Positions 57,238 to 64,000 of a stretch of 64,000 nucleotides of DNA are shown here, in pieces. The stretch comes from Dactylorhiza incarnata. Taxonomy: Eukaryota > Streptophyta > Magnoliopsida > Asparagales > Orchidaceae. The notes beneath the pieces were generated by a model, which worked only from the letters and a program-made list of their open reading frames with translations, made no database searches and was not told the origin of the DNA. The position numbers were made by a program, and so were the translations under genes. Location: contig JAWHQI010000065.1 in the NCBI GenBank assembly GCA_033032865.1, positions 6,634,001-6,698,000 of the forward strand, in the 5' to 3' direction. Numbering within the stretch: position 1 is the stretch's first letter; each line of letters begins with the position of its first letter.

Positions 57238-58844
57238 TGATGAGTACTATTTATACTCATCTTTTAGCATAATTTTGATGTAATTTTAATATGAATTTAT
57301 ATCAATTATTTGTTTTATCATATAATAATCATTCCTTTTTATTTCTGTCACTAATATAAGTTCCGTTTATGTTTTGCAGGTTTTCTGGGCACTTTGAGCA
57401 AAAATATCAAGTACACGCCCAAGGTCACGGGCGTGACCAAGGGCGTGTCAGCCTAAGATGTGTTCCAGACCTGCTGCCGCTACTTCGGGCCCATTCCGTG
57501 AAGATTCGCCAAGTACACGCCCCAGGTCACGGGCGTGACCAAGGGCGTGACATCCAAGTCACGGCCGGGACCCCACCACCAGCAGCCAGCACGCCTGCCA
57601 CGTCATTTAAAGATTACACGCCCTCCGTCACGGGCGTGACCGAGTGCGTGACATCCAGTCACGGGCGTGACTCGCCCCGCGCTTCTTCCCGCCAGAGTTT
57701 CCCGCCAGCAGCACTATTTCAAGATTACACGCCCCAGGTCACGGGCGTGACCTAGGGCGTGACACGGCCGAAACGCTCGCAATTACTCCAGAAGGCACCC
57801 TCTCCGCTGCTACTTCGATCACGCCCCTTACACGCCCTTGGTCACGGGCGTGACCAAGGGCGTGTAACCTCATTTTTTCAGCTATATAAAGCCAGCTTTT
57901 CCAGATGTTTAAAAACCAGTTTTGAGGATTAGATACTTCGTTTCATGTTTATTTTTCATGTTTTAGTAGTCTTGTAATCCTTCTTCTTGCAAATTGTATT
58001 TTCATTTCAATATTCGTAATTCTCAATTTCATAGCTTGTACTCTCTTTTGTAATTTAATAAAATAAATCTTTTCATCTCTCATTCCCTCTCTCTTTTATG
58101 ATACGCTCTTTTATTTATTTTGATTCCCCAATCTCCATGAGTACCTAAAATCTCTATTGGTACTCGATCGAGATGATCCAAGGAATAATATTAGTTTTGA
58201 AGTAATTTAGAATTGCTCTTTCTCTTTTCAAAAAACGCTTAAGATTTATCCTTGATTTTAATGAAATGAGATTATACTTTCGAATTATAATTCTCGTTCT
58301 TGTTTTCGTTCTTTAGTTAGCCGAACAAGCTCGTAAGGCGAATCGATCATTCAAGGATAAAAAGAGTAGGATGCAATCCTCGAGAGAGGACGACGTTACC
58401 CTTCCGGATTGGAGTAAAAGCCAATAGCGGGATTCACTTCGATAAGACGAGTTTTAGGGGTTTCGATTCTAGAACGAGAGTTCGATTGATCAACCTAAAC
58501 TCAGGTGAGCGCATCCTCGAGAGAGGTGCGTTCATAATTCGGGAATCTCCACGGTCAAGGCTATTTTATTAAGAGAATGCGCTTTTATTCTTCGTTCTTA
58601 TTTTATCTCCAAGGTGATTCAAAGATCGAGTGCTGACCTTTTTACTCGACATTTAATTTAATCTTATTTTTATTTTCCGTTTGCAAAATCACTCCCAAGT
58701 TTTATTTGATAAAATAATAGAGATTTTCTTGAAGTAAGAGTACTCAACCGCCCCGAGTCTAATACGACCTTGTTTCAATAACTTATACTACATTCGATAC
58801 GGTACACTTGCCGTTATCGTTTGCAAGCATAGTTTTGCGCATCA
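57238..58844 (+). mobile_element. 3' LTR of D
   Basis: 1,607 bp, same length as the 5' LTR. TATA box at 57883-57891; the last palindrome at 57828-57867. Confidence 0.93.
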
Positions 58845-58849
58845 TCATT

Positions 58850-59841
58850 TTATACTTTCAAGTTCTCTTTTTCATCTCATGCAATGTACTAGTTTTTCTT
58901 CCAATGCAATAGTTTAGTGATCTTGTAATTTTTCCTTGCTAATGTTGTAATTTTCCTTCAAGCTTGTACTCGTTTTTGGTATCAATAAAAATTAGTTTGC
59001 TCTCTTTATTTGTCTCCTTCTACTTTAGTCAATTTTCCTTATTATGCAATTTTATTTTTCTTCCTCTTCCCCCTCCACCATGAGTAACTAATTCTCATTA
59101 GTGCTCGATCGAAATGATCCGAGGATGAGTTAATCAAGTTATGATTTTCTAAAGTTCTCTTTTTCTGTTTTTATAAACACTTGAATTACCCTTGATTTTT
59201 AACTAGTGAGGCCATATTATCGATGTATGGTTTTCGCTTAAGTTTTCATACTTAGTTAGCCGAGAGGCTCAAAGTATGAATCAATCACTTAAGGGTAAAG
59301 CGAGTTGCATGCACCCCTGGAGAGAGGATGACGTAAATCTCCCGGATTGGAGTCAAATCCAATAGCTGGGTTCACTTCGTAAAGCAAGTTTTAGGTAATT
59401 AATTATAGGACGAGAGTCCGGTTGATTTTTCCTAAACTTAGTTGGGCATTAACCTCGAGAGAGGCTTGTTCGAGCTTCGGGAACCTCCATGGTCAAGTAG
59501 TTTAATTAAACGGAATTAGATTTATTTTCCTTTCGCTTGATTATTCTTAATCCAAGGTGACTTTTGATTGAGCACTAATCTCTTTTACCATCGTTTAATC
59601 CCTTCTTTTAGCTTGCAATTTGTCTATATTTAGCTAGTAAAGCAAAACTCAAAAATCATTTCGATAAGATAATAGTGATTTTCCTCGAAGTAGAAGTAAT
59701 CAACGTGCCCCGTGGAATACGACCTTGGTATTTCTAAATATCCTATACTATAGACGATAAGGTACACTTACCTTCATCGGATATAGTTTTGGAGAAAATC
59801 TTTAACCATTTCACTTTGCCAAACCCTAAATTTATATATCA
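58850..59841 (+). mobile_element. 3' LTR of E, part right of D
   Basis: Continues the E LTR after the second TCATT copy and ends TATATATCA. It corresponds to about 47017-48010 in the 5' LTR. No gene. Confidence 0.85.
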
Positions 59842-60402
59842 ACCCCCATCAATTCGAAGGACTTTTGGACTCCCTTGGACATGAATTTGGCCAGCAAAAT
59901 GAGTCTCGGTCGTCTCCCATCGATTTAGCTACCGTCGGCGCTAGTGCTAGCGCCAGCATTAGCCCCTCGGCGGCGTAACGCTTGCCGGTTCGGCAACCGT
60001 CAGGCGCTATAGATACCGCCAGCGTTTCAATGGTATTTGGTTCATCCCAGCGGTTCAGTGTTCGTCTCAGTGGTTCACCTAAACCACCACTACCGCCAGC
60101 GCTAGCCACTACCATCGGTGCTAGCGCCATATTCATTATACCCATTTCTTTCTACGGTTGGGTAATTGAGGTACTACGAGGGGACCCCTTTACTGGGTTA
60201 GACACGTCATGGTGGGTCATGGGTCACGGCGATGCCTTAGGGCCAACCTTAGGCTTGGTAACTGGAAATCACTATCCACAGACCATGGCGATTTTCGCCT
60301 CAAGCCTAAGCTCTTATGTTCTCTTTGCGCATCTTAGGGTTTTGTCATGACCTAGTCATGAAAAAACCATCCTAGGGGTCTAGTTGTTTGGGGGATGTTA
60401 CA
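59842..60402 (-). mobile_element. F 5' LTR, outer part
   Basis: Homologous to about 42434-42983 of the 3' LTR, with the start TGTAACATCC at 60402 (minus). Contains the family-F words at about 59935-60130. About 58 bp seen in the other LTR are missing at the E junction. Confidence 0.8.
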
Positions 60403-62336
60403 TCTATAGTTGTGGAGGGGGAGTTTCTCTCAAATTTTTGGGATTGTGGCAGGACCTCCCCGTTGAAGCGCCCTGAGGTCTATTTGTGTCCTTCTCATCT
60501 CCTTAGCTCTAGCCTTTAGATCCAGATTGCCAGATCACAGAATCAGTATACTCAGGTTACACATAAGTCTGAATATTTGGAGCAACGGTTTACCTGTCTT
60601 CAACATTTGATGTGAAGCAATTTTTGTAAGTAATTATGAAACCATAAAAGTTCTCGATTCACTTAGAAATAAAAGTTGATAGTATATTGAAAGATAGGAT
60701 TTTAAAGCATGCAAACTACGTATTAGCTTGGTACAACTGTTCTGCTTGGGATCTGATTCCTATTGGCTGAAATTACCTGAAAAATAGTCAGGGATTACTG
60801 AAATTAGCAGAATTTCTGATCTGATGGGATCTAAAATTTTGTAAACAACAAGAATGACACTTATGCGAAGGAGAATTTCTGCCATGAATTTTGGAAATAG
60901 AAAGTTTGGGAAGAAGAAATTCTGTGAAGGAGAACATGAAGCGGAATTTCTGTGCGCCCGGAAGTTTGGGAAGAAGATCTACGAGGGAAATGATGGCATT
61001 TTCACTGGCGAAGGAGAACTACAAACACAAGAATGAGAAGGAGATACAGATCTGTGAAGGATATCGAGGAGGAGATGCAAATCTGTGAAGGGCACGGTGA
61101 CCCAGATCTGCAAAGGACCTGCAAAGGAGAAATGGAAGAAGATCGCAGAATCATACTTGTAGAATCGAGATCGGGAAGGAGAACGAGAAGCGAAGCGCTG
61201 GGCGAACTCGGGAGCGCGGTATGGTTGAACTATCAGGAGCAAAGATCTGGGGAATTCGGGAGTGCGGTAGGGTTGAACGGGGAGCTAGCAGAAAAAATAT
61301 CGAGCACGGCAGAAAAGTCGAGAAAGGAGCGCATGAGTGACTTTCTAAAAAGTCCCTAAAAACCTTTTCTAGCAGCAGCGTTTTCCACTGGTAGAGAAAA
61401 CAAACGGGACATTTTGGGCGGTGGCGTTTTCCAGAAAATTGAAAGGAGGTAAAAGCCATCCCAAACATGGCCTAAGTGAAAATCCTTACCTCCTTGAACC
61501 ATCCTAATAAATTAAGATGATTAGTTATAGCTGAGGCAACCTGTCTAATTAGACAAGAGGATTAGTCATAGACAAGGCAATATGTATAATTAGACAAGAG
61601 GATTAGTCATAGCCTAGACACATGTATATTTGCATAAGAGATTTAAAAATTCAAAATCAATTTATAATAGGAATAAATAGAGTTACATCACAGACATATA
61701 AGTTACTACAAATCATGACTGCATAGCTAGTTGATGAAATTAAGCATAACACAACTAACAAAATTTGCAACATTCGCACATTTTGATCTCATGTCGACAT
61801 AGTTGACCGATTAAGTTGGTAGCAAACCATACATGCCTCACCAATGTGGCAAATGGTGACAACATGTTGGTCAAAGTCATTTCTAAGCGGTAGAACATAC
61901 AACTCACTCGGGCACCTAAGGCTCTGTTTGGGGGGACTTATTTTCATCGGTCAAGCAGTTACGACCGCATGAACCGGACCTTAAGTTGCACTCTTAATGC
62001 CACAACATCCTGCCTGCAGGCAAACTATAATCACCATCCACTAGGGTATTTTCAAGAGGCTACTAACACTCAGATCAGAATTTAAACTAGAGCAAACCTA
62101 AAGAAGTCATGTCCCACTAATTTTAAAGTTCGATGTATTAACCAACCTGCCAGAGTATCTTATTCGGGAGGTTAATGAACTCGCAACTATAACACAAACA
62201 CATACACATTCATTCAACCAAGATTCCTACCAATCATTGTTCATGACATAGTGCCTAAAGTTTATCTTGAAATAGGTAAGTAAATAAGATTCTAATTATT
62301 GCGGATCATTCAATGCTCTCCCATACCAATCGAGCT
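60403..62336. other. No recognisable gene; three short tandem repeats
   Basis: Right flank of F after the TCTAT duplication. Short ORFs at 60854-61359 have no recognisable domain and low-complexity Arg/Glu/Gly content; I do not call them. A degenerate repeat of about 41 bp (AATTAGACAAGAGGATTAGT type) occurs near 61508, 61547 and 61588. Two sites resemble MITE ends (about 61460 and 61918) but do not pair. Confidence 0.4.
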
Positions 62337-63790
62337 GAACTGTCTTAGCTCGAGAGAGAGACGAATGCACAAACAGTCAAATGTGAGAACCAACAGTAGA
62401 CAACAGAATTTTTACGTGAAAAACCCAAAAAGGGACAAAACCACGGGGTCTAGCCCAGTTTTGAACGATACACTAGCTTTGTGAGTTAGAGAAAGAATTG
62501 TTTTTCGAGGGTGATAGGTCACCACTCATTACAAAGATTGTGGTAAGTCCTTTCCGTACTTAGGAGTCATTCCCGGTGAAGTGTGATCGCAGATCCCCTT
62601 CAGCGCGGAACTTGGTGATACTATCCCAAACAGAGCGCTGTGAAGCGGCTTTGGAGAAGAACGTTGGGAAGCAGCCTATAGCTGAACGTTCTAGAGCAGT
62701 CTCGTTCCACGCCACAGAGGTCCCCCCCCCCCCCCCCCCCCCCACAGTTCTAGAATTAAAGCTGGGAAGCTGAGGAGATCTCTCAGGGGATCTTGAAGGT
62801 CAATGAAGATCTTCCAAAAAACCTCGCCAGAAAACTCAAGAGCTCTTCCTTCTCCCAATGCCCCAAAGTGCCTTCAAATGGAGGCCTGGCCTTCCTTTTA
62901 TAGTTTTTGAGGAGGGTGTTCTGGTAACTACATCGCGATGATTCTTGGATGAGCGAATGAGAATGCTTGATTTGGGGCACACAGATCGCCAACTTTGAGA
63001 TTATGACGAGTCTACCCCCGGTCATGCCGGGCAGCTCGGGCAGCCTCCCTAGTGGTGGTGGCAGCCGGCGGTCACCGCCGGTGATGGATGATAGTGGCAC
63101 GCTCTGCGGAACAAGCATAAGCGGGAGCGCTTCTTGCAAACCGTAAGAGAGCGGGAGCGCTTCCCGTGGAGCAGGAGCGAGCGGGAGAGGGAGAGTGCTT
63201 TCCGTGGAGTAGGAGCGAGCGAAAGCATTCTTACAGAGCAGACATCATGAGCACAAGCACTCTCCGTGGAGCGAGAGTGCTATCTATGGAGCAAGAGCGA
63301 GAGGGAGCGCGGGAGTGCCTCCCGTAGAGCAGGAGCCGACAGAAGCACTCTTGCGGAGCATGCGAGAGTGGAAGCGCTCTCTATAGAGCGGAAGCGCTTT
63401 CTGCATAGCAGGAGTGAGTGGGAGCGAGAGCACCTCCGCAGAGTAGGAGTGAGCAGAAGCGCCCTTACGGAGCAGACGAGAGCGGAAGCACTCTCTGCAG
63501 AGCTGGAGCACTTTCTGCAGAGCAGGAGCGAGCAGTAGCGCGAGAGCGTCACCCGCTGAGCAAGAGCGAGCAGAAACACTCTTACGGAGCAAGCAAGAGC
63601 GGAAGCGCTCTCTGCGGATAGGGAGCACTTTCTGCGGAGCAGGAGCGAGCGGGAGCGCAAGAGCGCCACCAACGGAGCAGGAGCGAACAGAAACACTCTT
63701 ACGGAGCAGGCGAGAGCGGAAGAGCTCTCTGCGGAGCAGTGCGCTTTCTGCAGAGCAGGAGCGAGCAGGAGTGCGAGAGTGCCACCCCTT
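62337..63790 (-). mobile_element. LTR of family G (boundaries approximate)
   Basis: Minus-strand reading resembles copia LTRs (the region at 62400-62460 has the CACGTAAAAATTCTG type of sequence). TATA box CTATAAAAGG (minus) at about 62895-62904. The word array 63100-63785 lies upstream of it on the minus strand, as in every other LTR here. The left end at 62337 (TTCA on the minus strand, then a poor match to the initiator-tRNA-Met PBS) is a guess. A 22-C run lies at 62722-62743. Confidence 0.45.
63100..63785 (-). repeat. 117-bp tandem array of GAGCGGGAGCG words, family G
   Basis: The landmark CACTCTTACGGAGCA (with variants) recurs at about 63226, 63346, 63460, 63577 and 63694: steps of 120, 114, 117 and 117 bp. 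Within each unit the short words AGCGGGAGCG, GAGCGGAAGCGC and TCTGCGGAGCAGGAGCGAGC repeat. Because the unit is a multiple of three, long reading frames appear on both strands; these are artefacts. Confidence 0.8.
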
Positions 63791-63792
63791 TC

Positions 63793-64000
63793 CGCTTCAT
63801 TACTGTGTCTGAGGGGTGCTTCAAAGCAGAGTTTCGGATTCCCCCACCCGAGGAGGCCGTGGAAATCTTTCATTAGTGCGGGGTGTCGATTACTCAATTT
63901 ACTCCGACAGGCATAACAAGGATCATATGGCTCATCTGTTTTTTCCGCGAGCATGACTCACACTTATCTTTAGAGATGTTCAAGGACTGGTGTGATGTTC
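63793..64000 (+). pseudogene. Partial gypsy-type transposon ORF at window edge
   Basis: Reading from CGC at 63793 gives a 69-codon frame with SEGCFKAEFRIPPPEEAVE, one stop (TAG at 63874-63876), then ITRIIWLICFFREH and LEMFKDWC, running off the window. The style (short entry, Phe/Arg/Pro run, Trp-Leu-Ile-Cys-Phe-Phe) resembles the plant family called 'putative gypsy type transposon' (Pfam Transposase_28-like), which is associated with retroelement ORFs. It is only a fragment, so the assignment is tentative. Confidence 0.4.

Larger units (their letters stand above)
52674..58844 (+). mobile_element. Element D: complete non-autonomous gypsy-type LTR element
   Basis: 6,171 bp flanked by TCATT (52669-52673 and 58845-58849). 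Order: 5' LTR 52674-54280, PBS 54287-54303, ORF 54600-55997, non-coding 3' region with two AAGTATGGGGG tracts, 3' LTR 57238-58844. Both LTRs are 1,607 bp with about fifteen differences by eye. No pol. The word type, PBS and LTR end match E, and its LTR starts TGATGAG like B. Confidence 0.95.
46560..59841 (+). mobile_element. Element E: Athila/Tat-like Ty3/gypsy gag-pol element, decayed, split by D
   Basis: 5' LTR (5' truncated) 46560-48010, PBS 48017-48034, gag from 48215, protease, RT, RNase H and a scrap of integrase to about 52255, 3' LTR parts 52274-52673 and 58850-59841. The rest of integrase, everything after it and the start of the 3' LTR are deleted. No target duplication is visible because the 5' LTR start is lost. 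It lies in the 5' LTR of F. Confidence 0.85.
38414..60402 (-). mobile_element. Element F: Tekay/Del-like Ty3/gypsy chromovirus, decayed, split by E
   Basis: Flanked by TCTAT (38409-38413 and 60403-60407). Minus-strand order: partial 5' LTR (60402-59842 and 46559-45865), pol remnant 45850-43083, 3' LTR 42983-38414. PBS, gag and protease were removed by a deletion that joins the LTR directly to the linker before RT. A chromodomain-like segment after integrase and an LTR of about 4.6 kb starting TGTAACATCC support the Tekay/Del assignment. Confidence 0.85.

Noticed and set aside
60854..61359. Small Arg/Gly-rich ORFs as a host gene
   Set aside because: No recognisable domain, no intron signals, and frames overlap each other; evidence is too weak.
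61455..61940. MITE-like ends: CCCAAACATGGCC followed by TAA, and TAA followed by GGCTCTGTTTGG
   Set aside because: The two ends do not form a terminal inverted repeat pair and no partner ends were found nearby.
63266..63954. Long overlapping ORFs on both strands, rich in Arg, Ser and Ala
   Set aside because: The repeat unit of 117 bp is a multiple of three, which keeps all frames open; the amino acid content is low-complexity.

Overview
The window is repeat DNA from a flowering-plant nuclear genome. I found no cellular gene, rRNA or tRNA. Almost every base from 1 to about 60,400 belongs to LTR retrotransposons or their remnants. The evidence for a plant is: Ty1/copia pol with Sirevirus-like motifs; a Ty3/gypsy chromovirus (Tekay/Del-like) with a very long LTR; Ty3/gypsy Athila/Tat-like elements whose primer binding sites match plant tRNA-Asp; and UBN2-type copia gags. 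I cannot name the species.

Layout. Positions 1-1135 hold the minus-strand LTR/leader of family H, cut into a Tekay-like LTR fragment (1136-2078). A decayed Sirevirus-like copia element (A, 2079-28649) follows. Its reverse transcriptase is split by element B1 (3383-23759, TSD ACAAG). B1's only ORF is split again by B2 (same family, opposite strand, 5735-12284, TSD GTGTC) and by C1 (12327-19783, minus strand, TSD CTATT). After A comes an LTR remnant (I), split by C2 (28833-36180, plus strand, TSD CGATT), then LTR-like sequence J (37462-38413). Element F (Tekay-like gypsy, minus strand, 38414-60402, TSD TCTAT) carries element E (Athila/Tat-like gag-pol, 46560-59841) in its 5' LTR. E's 3' LTR carries D (52674-58844, TSD TCATT). 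From 60403 to 62336 I recognise nothing. A minus-strand LTR of family G with a 117-bp tandem array runs from about 62337 to 63790, followed by a partial gypsy-type ORF at the right edge.

How the parts relate. The five insertions with two LTRs and target-site duplications that are not internally deleted (B1, B2, C1, C2, D) all lack pol but carry long ORFs. B and D encode a zinc-knuckle protein ending in a shared LPVHFS tail. C encodes a UBN2 gag plus a second, intron-containing ORF that is intact in both copies. The pol-bearing elements (A, E, F) are all broken. B and D share LTR ends, primer binding site and polypurine motif with E-type gypsy elements; C shares its primer site, polypurine motifs and LTR ends with Sireviruses. 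These are plausible helper/parasite pairs, by inference.

The most striking signal is that every LTR family here has its own CpG-rich palindromic word, repeated in a cluster upstream of the LTR TATA box. In B, D and E the palindromes are spaced at about 95-111 bp and the last lies about 15 bp from the TATA box.
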